DNA of 64,000 nucleotides from Lophium mytilinum (lineage: Eukaryota > Ascomycota > Dothideomycetes > Mytilinidiales > Mytilinidiaceae): NCBI GenBank assembly GCA_010093605.1, contig MU004186.1, positions 389,765-453,764 of the forward strand. The letters run 5' to 3'. This document shows, one piece after another, positions 34,883 through 47,016 of this stretch. Within the stretch, counting starts at the first letter, position 1, and the number at the start of each line of letters is the position of its first letter. The notes under the pieces are model-generated. The model was given only the letters and a program-made list of their open reading frames with translations. It searched no databases and was not told the origin of the DNA. The translations under genes were made by a program, and so were the position numbers.

Positions 34883-37800
34883 GAAATTGACATCTACTGT
34901 GCCGCACACCAAATGACCAACTGATGGCTACCGCAAGATTTTGAACGGCCCACTCCTCCTTCTCACCTTCGGTATGCCGAAAGCCGTGGCAAATCTTTCC
35001 TCCTAAGGCTGGGCGACATCTCGCGCACCGTTTGTGGTCTAGATCCATATGAATCAGGAATGATTCTACGCCGCGTATGTGCATCCAGCTAAACGATGTG
35101 GCGATGAAGTAAGGCGAAGTTGTTGAGGCACAGGAAAGAGTGTGAGGCGGTCGGCTTGCCAGCCTCTTAGGGGGAAGTGCGCGATAAGAGGCTTGTTTTG
35201 GACGAGGCCGGATCGCATAGGATTGCTGGGGCATATCCGTATCGAGCGAGAGACCGGCTATCATCGTTTGACGAGTAAGGAATACAGATGAGGTTGGTTG
35301 ACAAAGTTGACATGATGAAGAAAAGGGAGTTGTACAAAATTTTGAGGACAGCCTCTTTACCACATGTAGCTGTTCAGGAAGTATCCAAAAACTTACACAC
35401 GCGAAGACGTCTTTTTTAGTTGATTGGCCAGGCAGCAGCAATAATGGGGCACAAGTCTACCTGGAATTCTCTAACTAGTGGTCGCCCGATGCTCAATTCA
35501 TCAGGTTGCGGGGTTCGGTTGCAATCCGCCCAACCCACCAGGCACATCACTCTCCGGTTGAATACATGCTTACCGATGTTATAGAACGGTCAGGAAACGG
35601 TAAGCAGGTATTTGACGACTAAGCCTACGAGTACCAAAGAAGATGAGGCGATTCGCTGGGGTTGCGAGTGGGCAGATTGGGCGCGGATCGGTGTGCTAGC
35701 TAGACGTCTTCGCCGCAGCACTACCAGTATGCTTGAGGATGTGCACAACTGTCGACAGCAACACATGCTGTGGAGGGCATGAATTGAGCATGGAGGATGG
35801 GATGTAGTTGAAATTGAGAGTCGGCAAGGTTGGGCAGCGGTCAAGCCTTGCGCCGTTATCGATAGGTCTAGCGCGAAGGAAATGCACGGTCCTTTGGGTC
35901 GTCTGAACGAGGCCACCGGGCAGGTGTGCCAGACCATCTCACGACCTTGTCCATCTATCCCATCAATACACTTTGCACTGTCACCGCTTCCATTTGACGT
36001 CTGTCCTCGTGGCTAACAACACCCCACTCAGCGAGTGCCGAGCCAAGTCAACAAAGAGCACGCTGCATGCGGGCACAGCAGGAGCACGGCGACCTTCCCA
36101 ACCGGCCATGTGCCCAAGCACGCTCGGCCTCATCGTGACCTCACCGACACAACAGCAAGTGCTTCATTCGAAAAGGGCCGAGTCGTTGTGTGTACTACCG
36201 TTGAGCTACTGCGCGAATTGCAGAGCATACCCATGGAGCGTCCCAGCCTGCCAAGAGAGCACGACCAACGATGCTCTGCCCATGACTGCTGACCTACCTG
36301 CAGAACAAACTTGACCCTCGAGTTTGTTTAGTGCAACGGCTACCGACGTTATCGTCGGAGCGTCGATAACCTCGTCCTGGCGTCAGTTGCCGCCAGATCT
36401 GTGTTTACCGACCGATTTCGTCACGTGGTATGAGAAAGAAGTCCTGTCATCACATCTCCGTTCAAAGTTTATCTTTAACATTTGATCCCCCGGAGCACTC
36501 TCCGCAGCCTTTCAACGGGCACTCAGTTATTCACACATGTCTCCACCCACTCTACTGTCACATCCGGACATACACACGACTAAAAAGAAGCTGACCTCCG
36601 CAGCTCACTGACGTGCTCGTCGACGTCCCTTTGTAGCCGGAAGAACTTCCGTTGAACATCAGCAGAGCCGGCAATACGAGAGCCCGGAGACCGGTCTATC
36701 TGAAGACTAGGCTCTATAACCGACTATAAGCGGTGTGAATCCCATCCCCAGTGACGGCCTCGCATAATGCAGAAGAGGTGGATCCCGATGGGCATCTGGG
36801 GCCACTGTGCAGACATTGCGGCGGCCAGGGGGATGCGGGAAGGCTGGTTTGTACAGCCCAGCCCTCCGGATGTCCACCAGGATAGCAAGTAAGCCTCGAC
36901 TCTGTTTTCGAGTGCGCCTTACGGCCTGGGAGCCCGTGTGCTGCGTCAAGAGGGCTTTCGAAGAGACTGGTGTGTTTGGATTTCAGGCGCCGGACCACAG
37001 CTCTCCAGTCAGAACACGAAGCTCTCGTAGCAGCTGAAATGGCTACTTTGACGGCCGAACCGCTCTGCCAGGATGGGCGCTATCAGCAGCAGGGTACTGG
37101 GGCCAACTTGGCAATGCTTGCTGAAGCTTCGGCCAGTTGTCGTGAGAATGGTCAGGCGTGGGTGGGGAATGGTGTGGTCCGAGGCAGGTGTCGGCGTGAT
37201 AGGCCCAGGGACCTTGGCCGAATCTCACCCCGCAGCGTCTAGAAGAACACCAGAACACTTCCAGTGCTTCCAGGGCTCAGGCACACATGAATCGACGAAG
37301 GGATCCCCGGCCCGGCTGGAGCATTCTGCAGCGCTCTCAATAGCGCCGCCAACACTCAACACCATACCATAGCCCACCCACGATACGCACTGGGCACGCG
37401 CTTTCACAAGCAAGACGCAGCGGAGGTCCTCGGTCGGCGGTGCAGGCGCGCGGTGTTTGAACAGACGAAGGGCTTGCACACGGTCCGCGACCTGGGCCGG
37501 ACGGGCAGCAGGCGGCTCAGAATTTGCAAGATGGCGACGGCTCGGGAAGTTGCGCCAGCGGTGCATGCAGCTGCTCGGAGGCGCGGACAAGCACTCTAGC
37601 GGCTGCGAGCGGCGTCATGCAGACCACAGCGAGCGGTCAGGCAACGGCTGCATGATCATCAGCCTGCTCCACGAAGACGGAAGGGCGACGCTGGCACCGC
37701 CAGACCAGCCTCCCTCGCGCTCGCTCGCGCGCTGGCGGTGCTCCGGACGTGCGCTCTTGCGACTGGACGGGCTGCGAATGAGTACGAATGAGTGCTGGAG

Positions 37801-39337
37801 GTCGGGGCGCGCAGTGCTCTCGGGCGGCCCTACCAAGTGACCAAGCTGCTCAGTCGCAGCGTCGTGGGGGTTGGTCGTCATATCTGGCTGCTCATGGCGT
37901 TATCGCAGCCATAACCCAGCACAACGGTACGCCAAGGGGGCTGCACAGCAACAGGCGGGCAGACGCAGAGGATTCGCGCACGCAGAGATTCCAGCGCGAA
38001 CAGCAGACTCGGCCATCTGCCCCCGCTCACCAACCACACCGACGGACGCAGCAAGGCCAAATTGGCAGGGTGGCGAGTGGGTCGCGTGTGCTCTGCGGCC
38101 CTCCTCTCAGGCGCGCGAACGCCTCTCCAGCAGCGGCGAACAGCGGCGGTACCCCAGATGCGGCGCCTCGATTCAATCTCGAGGGGACCTGTGACAGCCT
38201 GGAGAAGCGTGTCTCTTGGACAACGCGCGCTGCGGGGAAGCCGAGCGGCCGCGCTTTTGACCCTCGTTTGACCCTCGACGAGCTTTACGTACTGTTCCTA
38301 TCGCCATGCCGCCTTGGCGTGCTTCGAGGGCGTCGAGGCCAGGATGCGCTTGGGTGGAGGCAAGCGCGGGGCTAAAGAGCTTGGGCATTTGGAAGGCGAC
38401 TAGAAGGCGGACTGCGCTTTCTACACAGGTTCGGTGCAGCCTCTAACGGCTTCGATTGCAGGCGCCCAGCCCACAGGTCAACCTTATTGCCTGCGCCGGT
38501 CGGCTCCGCACCACCCTTCTCGGCATCGCCAGCAACCACTTCAGCAACCACCACGCCCGCCGACAAGGAGCCCGCAGCGGCCAGGGGCCGAGGGGCGGTC
38601 GGCATCCTGGGGGCCCTGCCTTGTCGCACTGCACGCCTCTGCACGCGCGCCCAATCGCCAACACCCGGGGCACGGCAGGCCTCCCACTCGTTTGCTGGCC
38701 GTTGTGCGCTCCGAAATAGCGGCCGCTGGATCACCGCGCCATGGCCGGCGGAGACAGGGTGGCGGCGCGCGGTGATTCGGCGGGTGGGAGTGGCGCTCGG
38801 GCACCCTGCACATCGCATCGGTTTGGCCTGCATCGCCGTCGCGGCGGGCACGGAGAGCGATGTAACCTTGGGGGCGAGCGCTGGTGGTCCTGCTGCTGAA
38901 CAACCGGGCGCTATTCGTTGCCTGTGTGGGGTGTCCTCGAGCGGCCTTCACGCCACAGGAGGGAGCCAGCAGGAGCCCGGCAGCGACGCCAGGACGGAGC
39001 CTCGCAGACTTCACGAAGACCTGCAAGCGTGCAAGCGTCACCACACGCCCTCCCTCGACCTCCCCCCCTCAGTCTTTTAATATATCCATGCATCCTGCCG
39101 CGGCATCTTGGGTGCAACCCCTTGGCATATCAGCTCCCCTGGCCATCCGCTTGCATCTTATCTCACTCGGACCAACCAGCTCCACATCTATAATGCCCGC
39201 AGCGGCTCGCAGTTGACCTCTCCCATACAGCCCAGCTTGCCCCTCGTCTCTTTGTTTATCCTGCTCCGTCGTCCCGTCTGCTCCGTTTCTCTGCCCATGC
39301 CATAGTTGCAACCCCATTCTTTTACACCCTCTTCACC
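34883..39337. other. Gene-poor region, GC/CpG-rich in its right half
   Basis: No gene is supported between the small cysteine gene and the Zn2Cys6 regulator. From about 36.8 to 39.0 kb the DNA becomes GC- and CpG-rich, so frames are open on both strands by chance and overlap each other without motifs. The last ~300 bp should be the promoter and leader of the regulator: a TTTAATATATCC TATA-like element lies at about 39077-39088, followed by a pyrimidine-rich leader. Confidence 0.45.
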
Positions 39338-41932
39338 ATGGCCATGTCGTCATCAGCAACACGTCCCGTCGAGCCTCAGAAACCTGAGCCCGCCAACTCC
39401 ACCGCGCCCCGGAAGCGCCGCAGGAGAGCACCAGCCACAGGAGCCGCCGAGGACTGCCACGCGTGTCGAAAGGCCCAGACGAAGTGTGATCGCAAGCGTC
39501 CGTACTGCGGGCCATGCATCGACCTGGGGAAGGAGTGCTCTGGCTACCGCACCACCTTGACCTGGGGCGTGGGAGTTGCAAGCAGAGGGAAGCTCCGCGG
39601 GTTGTCGACGCCTGTGGTGCAGACCCCGTCTCAGACCAGCAATGCCCGGGACTCCAAGACCCAGACCAGCTCGGACAAGGCTGCGTCAAACCGCCCGACG
39701 ACCTCCAAGGCCGATGCCCAGCGGACTCTGAACATGCAGCGCTCTCAATCACCGGCAAGTCCAGTCTCATACCCACCACCGCAAGAGTTCATGCACCTGG
39801 ATGCCACCAGCCCAATTCCAATCCCCTCTCCCACCCCGTCACATCTGGGATGGCACATTCCTGGGTATGGGGATCACCTAGACTACACCTCGCATTCAGG
39901 CAAAATGAGCCGCGCCCATCTCAACAGGGGACCACTCCAAAGGTTACACACATCACTGGCAGCGTCGTATGAAGACGCTGGACTATCTGCCTCCACGGGC
40001 TCTTTGAGCGCGTACAGCGACAGTGACTACCCGTCCCCAAGCGAATATCCCCAGACTCCCGAGGACTTCTCGTTTGCGGATCACTCGATTCCTCCTTACC
40101 ATGGCCTCCTCATGCATGAGCACACGCCAATGAGCTCGAGCGAGAACCTCCTTTACCAGGAGGCTCCTCGCTCGTACCCCGTGACCGACGACATGAGCTC
40201 TAGCATTAGCTCCGACCAGAGTCACCACGACTATGTTGAGGCCAACGCAGCGCCGACGGGGTCGTATGAGTCCTCGAGCTACCCGGATGTGTTTTTTGAA
40301 GGGGAGATGGGTGCAGGCGTTCATGGATTCTCCCATCCAGGCTACGCATATCTGCCCACCGAGGGTACGTCTTCCAATGGTTCCGGTGTGGTTTCTACAC
40401 AAGTGTCAGCGCTCACTCCTTCCGTTCCCCAGAACCTCTATCCTTCTCCCGCTTCCCACCTTTCCCAGCGGACGAGATACCTGCTGGACTACTACGACAA
40501 GTTTATATGCCCGGTGCTCGTGGCTTTTGATGGCCCTACGAATCCGTATCGGATGCACGTGATGCATTTGGCGATGCGGAACGAGGGCTTGCGAAACGCC
40601 ATTGCCGCCCTTGCGACGAACAACATTCGCATGCGAGGCGGCATCGAATCACACCGGCTGGGCTTTAAGCAGGACCATGGAGCTTCCGGACTTCTCCCCG
40701 ACCACGCCTACTCCAAGATGACAGCCGAAGAACTACGCGAGCTACACGGCGAACCTTCCCCAGAAGAGAGGGTTTACAAGTCGACATCCATTGCGCTGCT
40801 CAACGCCGAACTCGCGGACCCGATCCGCGCCAAAGACGACTCTGTCCTTGCTACTATTCTAATACTTTGTCTCTTCCACGTCTGTGACAGTGGATTTTCC
40901 AAATTTAAGACCCAATTAGCGGGCGTACAAAAGCTACTGAGCTTGCGGGACCGAAGCGTGCAATCCAATTTCGTCGGCTGGATCGAGGTCTTCTTCACGT
41001 GGTTTGATGTTATGAATAGCACGGTCAATGACCGTGAAGCGCAAGTCCTCGGCGATTCCCTCGACATGATGAATCTATCTACGGACCTCGGCGCTCTTGA
41101 GCACTTCTCAGGCTGCGAGGGAAGGTTGTTCAAACTCATTGCCCGGCTAGGGCGTCTCAACCTCCTCAGCCAGAATCGGCCAGTCCGAGATCTTTCCCCC
41201 GAAAATAGTACCACCCCTACGCAGACCCCGCAGCCGAAGAAGAGTGGCAAAGATTACTACTCCCTGCAATTTGAGAACCTCGATGGCAATGGGTGGGGTG
41301 CTTCTTTGGGTGACGCGCCCAGCATTGCTTCAACGTCGCCCCGAGGCAGCATCTCCGTAACGGAAGAGGATCCACGCGCCGTCTTCTGGATTGAGTGGCA
41401 CGACATACGATCGCGGCTTCAGGAGTGGGAGCTCGAGTCTACTGGTGCTCAGTCTTGCGGTGCGACCTCATCGTCACTAGCCTTGTCCCCTGCGCAAGCG
41501 GCGCTGCTGCACATCAGCGAAAGCTTCAGGTATGCGGCGTTGCTGTACACGGAGCGCTTGGCGCACCCCACGGTATCGTCGTCGGCGCTCAACATCCAAA
41601 ACCTAGTTGCGCAGGGCTTGTATCACATCTCGCAGATCGGTGTTACTTCGTGCGTTAACAAGTTTCTGCTATGGCCTCTATTCATCACGGGCACCGAGTG
41701 TGTCGACGAGCAGCATCGGGCGATTGTGCGACAGCGATGCGTCGAGATTCAACGCGAGAGTGGGTTCTTCAACAACCTTAGCGGGCTTGAGGTGTTGGAG
41801 CGTGTTTGGCGGGAGGATGACGAAAGGGAGGATGCCGACGGCCAGAGCGTTGAACAGGGCATACTAGGGGCTCAGGCGTTTAAGTGGCGCAGCGCGATGG
41901 ATCGCGTTGACGGGGAATACATCATGATCTAG
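39338..41932 (+). CDS. Zn2Cys6 transcription factor with fungal-specific regulator domain
   Basis: Single exon, 864 residues. After a basic tract (RKRRRRAP) comes the binuclear zinc cluster at about residues 34-67, pattern C-x2-C-x6-C-x6-C-x2-C-x6-C (CHACRKAQTKC, then CGPCIDLGKEC). It is followed by SGYRTTLTWGVGVASRGKLR, a linker seen in a subset of fungal C6 factors. A long Ser/Pro/Tyr-rich region (about 80-370) precedes the regulatory domain of the Fungal_trans_2 type (from about 375, TRYLLDYYDKFICPVLVAFD, with a helical core LATILILCLFHVCDSG). An insert with Thr/Pro repeats lies near 625-640. It is expected to be nuclear and to bind CGG-type half sites, but target genes cannot be told. The next supported gene downstream is UVE1, with no enzyme cluster nearby. 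An ATG two codons later (MSSSATRP) is an alternative start. Confidence 0.92.
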   Translation: MAMSSSATRPVEPQKPEPANSTAPRKRRRRAPATGAAEDCHACRKAQTKCDRKRPYCGPCIDLGKECSGYRTTLTWGVGVASRGKLRGLSTPVVQTPSQTSNARDSKTQTSSDKAASNRPTTSKADAQRTLNMQRSQSPASPVSYPPPQEFMHLDATSPIPIPSPTPSHLGWHIPGYGDHLDYTSHSGKMSRAHLNRGPLQRLHTSLAASYEDAGLSASTGSLSAYSDSDYPSPSEYPQTPEDFSFADHSIPPYHGLLMHEHTPMSSSENLLYQEAPRSYPVTDDMSSSISSDQSHHDYVEANAAPTGSYESSSYPDVFFEGEMGAGVHGFSHPGYAYLPTEGTSSNGSGVVSTQVSALTPSVPQNLYPSPASHLSQRTRYLLDYYDKFICPVLVAFDGPTNPYRMHVMHLAMRNEGLRNAIAALATNNIRMRGGIESHRLGFKQDHGASGLLPDHAYSKMTAEELRELHGEPSPEERVYKSTSIALLNAELADPIRAKDDSVLATILILCLFHVCDSGFSKFKTQLAGVQKLLSLRDRSVQSNFVGWIEVFFTWFDVMNSTVNDREAQVLGDSLDMMNLSTDLGALEHFSGCEGRLFKLIARLGRLNLLSQNRPVRDLSPENSTTPTQTPQPKKSGKDYYSLQFENLDGNGWGASLGDAPSIASTSPRGSISVTEEDPRAVFWIEWHDIRSRLQEWELESTGAQSCGATSSSLALSPAQAALLHISESFRYAALLYTERLAHPTVSSSALNIQNLVAQGLYHISQIGVTSCVNKFLLWPLFITGTECVDEQHRAIVRQRCVEIQRESGFFNNLSGLEVLERVWREDDEREDADGQSVEQGILGAQAFKWRSAMDRVDGEYIMI

Positions 41933-43698
41933 CATGGATGCAGTCCGGGGCCGGGAGGGGCATGAGGCTCGAGCGGGCCGGCTGGTGTCGTTTGTCACGG
42001 TTATTATAACACTGACATTGACAGCAAAACGGGCGGTGGCTTTGGGGCGTTGTATCGGCATTTCAGCATTTGCAGGATTTGGGCTCACGATCGCATGAGG
42101 CACGCGGCAATATATCAGTCACGAGGACAAGGAAATCATATCATGATATGAGGGCACAAAAATTATCACACCATCACAAACCTTCATCTGTCTTTTTTCA
42201 TCCTCACTGACTCCATTGTCTCTGCCAATTTTTAGCGCATTAACAAGCACAGACTACAACAGCTCGGCGCATCTCCAGACCTGGGCGGGGTTCTGGAAAG
42301 CCGGATGCTGGGATGGGCATTATCGGTATCAGGTATGGAACATGGGTGCCTTCAATGGATCGCGTACCTAGGCTAGCGCATCTGGCTCCACAACGCCTAT
42401 ACATACCCCATATCGCACTCTATGTGCAACCGCATTTACACTAGCACGGGACCTGTCTATTATATCGGCACCACCCGCAGTCCTCCCTCGTAACGATCTT
42501 ATAGAAGGTTGCGATTGCTGACTGCGCTCGATAGCCATTCCCTGAAGGCTCTATGTAGCGCTCGTCCCATCTGACAATGTTGCGATCCGCGCCGGGGATT
42601 CGGGGCATCTTGTTTCAAGTCTCGGTCAGCCTTGGCGTGGAGGTGGCTATGGCGCACGCTTGCGAGTGGACGTTCGGGTTCGCACAGCAGAGGCCACCAT
42701 GACATGTCTCTCGGGCTCTCCGTCCAGCCAGTGACAGGCGGGGCTGCGCAGCACGCAACTCTCAATTCTCTGCGCAGTGGAGCGCGCGATCTGGCGTGTG
42801 CCCACTGCAACAGCAGCTGTCAGAGGCGGTCCTTGCGACGGACCCCTCGGACCCTCTTCTTTGCTGTTGCTGGTTGCCACCACTTTGTGCGCGGAAATAA
42901 TGATGGCGCCCGCTCCGGAGCCGCCATCCCACTCTGCAACGTACACACGCTCAGCGGGATGTCGGACGCTTCGACATGCAAAGTGTGGCGAACACGAGGG
43001 ATGAGGTCTGGAGAGCGACAGGATGGACAACCCGAAGTCGGGATGTGCGATCCGAGGCGGCGAGAGAGAGAAAGAATAGGCGTCTTGCTTGCTTGCAGTA
43101 GCGGACTGGCAATGGAGCTCCCATCTGCACATCCCGATGTGCCTCAACCCAGTTTTCGAATCGACTTTGGCGCTGCTGAGCGCGAGGCGCCGCGCTGGGT
43201 GATCTGGACGGGTTCAGCGATAGTCCCAAAACAGCGCCTCTAGGGCCGGTTTTTACACCTTTTCCTCGTTGAGCCTCGGTGTTTCGGTTACTAATCAGGT
43301 CTTCGCAATCATAAGACGTCCCGTGACCTTTTGTTACCACCTTAATGGCGTCGTATTGCTCGGTGATCGCCTTACTACTTTGAAAACGCCCTGGCAGATC
43401 CCTGTGCTACAATTCATGGCCGATACTGTCTACTCCTCCGTGGTTGGATGACGGAGGAGGCTTCGATCTCTGGAGGGGGCCAAGCGTGCAGATCCGATCA
43501 CAGCGACCTGCACGCCAACTCACTAGCCTTCAGCCTCTCAACACCAGAGCCACACGCCAAAGGCGCCCGTCGAAGTATCGTCATCGACTTGTTGTTTTGG
43601 TCGTGAGGCTTGGCAGGGTCAAAAGTCGCCATGTCTCAACACGCCCTCCTTACCGGCGGCGTCGTTGCTTGTCGACCTTCCTATCTTTTCCGCCATCG
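41933..43698. other. Intergenic between C6 regulator and UVE1
   Basis: No gene is supported. A perfect 16-bp palindrome TCATATCATGATATGA occupies 42136-42151, about 200 bp after the regulator's stop. Short open frames on both strands at 42.5-43.3 kb have no recognisable features. Confidence 0.45.
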
Positions 43699-43830
43699 AT
43701 GCACCGCGTTGTCTTCGCTGTTCCCCCCGACCTGCATGTCTTGTCCTGCACCCTGAGCATTGCCCTCATTTCACGTCCACGCCCAGCTTTGCGGACAAAT
43801 TCGGCGTCCTGGCCCGCGGCACTCCAGACA

Positions 43831-46632
43831 ATGGCCAAACGCAAGCGATCGTCTGTGTCGGCCGCCTCCGCCTCTGCTGCACCACAGCCCCTCGCATCTC
43901 AACACCCTCACCCACCTGCCTTGAAGAGCGCGACGCCCGTAGTATCGGCCCCTAACCTAGCGCCTCCGCCTGCATCTGCACCTAACCGCCGTCTATCACA
44001 ACGAACAGCCGCCCCAACGTCCGCTGCGACGACGAACCCAGACCGCAACCCCACGATAATCGACGGCGCCACGGCCCTTCGAGCATCTCCAACGGGCGAT
44101 TCGAATGCGGGGATCATCCCGCCTCCCTTATGTACGGACGGCCAAGTATCCTACTCTGGCCTCCCCGATGCGCCTACGCTCGAGCCTCCCGCGAAGAAGA
44201 TGCGAGGGGCGCGTCGTGATGCTGCATCGAAGCCTGCAGCGAAGTCAGGACCACAGGGCTTAGCCGTGGGGGTGGGGAGCAGCGTCAGTAGATCGGCTGG
44301 TAAGGCTGGCACGGCTACCTCTCCAGGCAGAATCACATGTGAGGACGATATCCAAAACGATCCAGAGGCCGAGGACGACGAGCAGATCGACGACGCCGAC
44401 GTCGAGCAGGCACTGGCGAGACCGCCGCCCGTCGACAGCGACTATTTGCCTCTACCGTGGAAGGGACGGCTAGGCTATGTGCGTGAGCCCCTGACGCTGC
44501 TGCACGGCGTTTTCGATAGACCTGCAGGAGACAGACCACCTCGTCTCGAGACTTTAACGAACGACACGGCTAACACTGGTGCGCAGGCCTGCCTCAACAC
44601 CTACCTTCGCAACGCGAACCCCCCCGTCTTCAGTTCGAGGACCTGCCGGATTGCCTCTATCCTCGAGCATCGCCATCCCCTGAAGGATCCGTCGCTGCCC
44701 GAGCACCCTACCAAGAACCGCCCGGACCGCGACCAGCCGGCTAATGTGGCCCGCGGGCAAGCGTACGTCGAGGCGCTGGGCCTGGCCAACGCCGGCGATG
44801 TTGTCAAGATGCTGCGCTGGAACGACCGCTACGGTATCAAGTTTATGCGGTTGAGCAGCGAGATGTTCCCCTTCGCAAGCCACGCCGAGTACGGCTACAA
44901 GTTAGCCCCTTTTGCGGCCGAGACGCTGGCGGAGGCTGGCAAAGTGGTAGCAGAGTTGGGGCATAGAGTTACTACCCATCCGGGACAGGTAAGCACGCAC
45001 TGTCTCTCTTTACATAATGCCAATTGCGTGAATGAGGGGAATTATTCGTCTCCCTTTCCCCATGGGCAGAGAACTATGAATGGCGGTGAAGTGGGGGGTG
45101 TAGTCCGTATATGCCTTGGACCCTTGCAACCTGATGGCCAGAGGTCACGAGACACTCGTGACGGTGACAAAGGCTATTGAGTCGGCATGCTACGCTGCTG
45201 TACGACTTGGAGCAAAGTCGCGTGGGCTACACACATTCGTGCCCATAATGACCTCAAGGCGATGGTCTTTGGTTATCAAATCGCGTTTTGAGTCTCTGGC
45301 TATCGAATCGCGTTATAAACCTCTGGTCATCAACTCGCAAAACTGGTCCGAGGCATACAATAGACTACCTATACCGCTCACTCACACCCCTCACAAAACA
45401 ACTCTCAACCCACCACCTACAAACCCCCAACTAACCTCAATCACCAGTTCACCCAACTCGGCTCCCCCCGCGCCCCCGTCATAACCGCCTCGCTCCGCGA
45501 CCTCGCCTACCACGACGAACTCCTCTCCCTGCTCCGCCTTCCCCCACAGCAAAACCGTGACGCCGTCATGATCCTGCACATGGGCGGCGTCTTCGGCGAC
45601 AAGCTCGAAACCCTCGCCCGCTTCCGCACCAACTACGCCACGCTCCCCCAAAGCGTGAAAAACCGTCTCGTGCTCGAAAACGACGACGTGAGCTGGCACG
45701 TCCACGACCTACTACCCGTCTGCGAAGAATTAAACATCCCCCTCGTGCTCGACTTCCACCACCACAACATCCTATTCGATGCGAGTGCGGTAAGAGAGGG
45801 GACGGCGGATGTGGTGGGGTTGTTCCCGCGGATCCGCGCGACGTGGACGCGCAAGGGGATTACGCAGAAGATGCATTATAGTGAGAGCGAGCCGCAGGCG
45901 GTGACGGCGAGGCAGCGGCGGAAGCATAGTCCGCGCGTGAAGACGCTGCCGCCGTGTGTGGCGGAGATGGATTTGATGATTGAGGCGAAGGATAAGGAGC
46001 AGGCGGTTTTCGAGCTGATGAAGGTGTTTAGGCTGCCCGGGTTTGAGCGGCTTGCGGATCTTGTTCCGTATTGTCGAGATGATGAGAATAGGCCTGTTGC
46101 GAAGCGGGCGGCGCCGAAGAAGGGGAGGAAGATTAAGGGCGAGGAGTTGGAAGAGGTTGGGGAGCAGATTGAGAGTCAGGAGGCTGTTAAGGAGGTGGTG
46201 CGGGAGGAGGATGTGGGTATGGGCGGGCCGGATGGGAGGGTGTATTGGCCGCCTGGGATGGAGGAATGGCTGCGGCCTAAGAAACGTGTCGTCGTGAAGA
46301 AAGAAGACGGCGGGAAGGCTACGCCGGCGAAGAAGGCCAAAGCTAAAGATGCTGGAAACCCAGCTCAAGATATCGTCAAAGTTGAACAGGAGGACGAAGT
46401 AGCTGCCCCTGCTAAACGCCCCGCTCCTAAGCGCGCTGCGAGCGCGAGGAAGAAAGCTGCGAAAGAGGTTCCTACTCCATCCACGTCTGATGGCGAAGAT
46501 GAGGTGGACGATTTCAGTACTCTCGAGACTGAGGTCGAGGTGCAGCCGAAGCGTGCGAATGGCGTGAAGGCGAAGCCGGCTGCGAGGAAGAGCAAGAGGG
46601 CGCAGAAGGTCAACTATGCTGAGGAGGAATAG
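43831..46632 (+). CDS. uve1: UV-damage endonuclease Uve1 (UVDE)
   Basis: Three exons: 43831-44478, 44587-44988, 45448-46632, giving 744 residues from MAKRKRSS. Uve1 nicks DNA 5' to UV photoproducts and other distortions, starting an alternative excision repair. The N-terminus is basic and Ser/Ala/Pro-rich, suiting a nuclear signal. The TIM-barrel core begins RLGYACLNTYLR (across intron 1). It includes NDRYGIKFMRLSSEMFPFAS, HPGQFTQLGSP (across intron 2), LVLENDD with the metal Glu, PLVLDFHHHN and the KMHYSE motif. A long Lys/Arg/Glu-rich tail (about 575-744) follows the core. Intron 1 is 108 nt, in frame and free of stops; it is called because the conserved core is continuous without it. Intron 2 is 459 nt. 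An in-frame ATG at 43699 would add 44 residues. Confidence 0.93.
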
Positions 46633-47016
46633 TGTTTGAAGCGAAGGCGTACTTGTAGTGTAGCTGTATGATTAGGTAATAGACAGATATATACAATATG
46701 AGGGGGTTTATATGGCAAGTTCTAGCAGAACATGTGACGTGAAGAAGTGTCGAGCGCATGTTATGGTGACTGAGTTTCTGTTTTCCGGGGTTAGACTTGT
46801 AGTGTCTTTTCCGGCGATGTGATATGAGGCCGGTTTTCTATGCGCAGAACTGGAGCCTTTGAATCAGGCATTCGCATTTCCGGAATCATCCTGAGAGGGC
46901 TGGGGGTCGTGTGCAGTAGTTCTGAGTCCGTCAGAATCATCTTCCTATCGATTTGAATCGCACTGATGTGCATATGTGACCAGAGAATTAACTTTGGGAA
47001 CCGCTGATGCGCGCAG
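46633..47016. other. Convergent 3' region
   Basis: 384 bp lie between UVE1 (+) and the small unknown gene (-). An AT-rich stretch at 46670-46710 (ATTAGGTAATAGACAGATAT and on) is a likely UVE1 polyadenylation region. Nothing else was seen. Confidence 0.4.

Noticed and set aside
35500-35545. GGTTCGGTTGCAATCC resembling a tRNA T-arm
   Set aside because: No acceptor stem, D-arm or anticodon arm could be paired around it.
37457-39216. Many overlapping 100-200 codon ORFs on both strands
   Set aside because: GC-rich DNA has few stops; frames overlap each other with Arg/Ala/Gly-rich nonsense and no motif.
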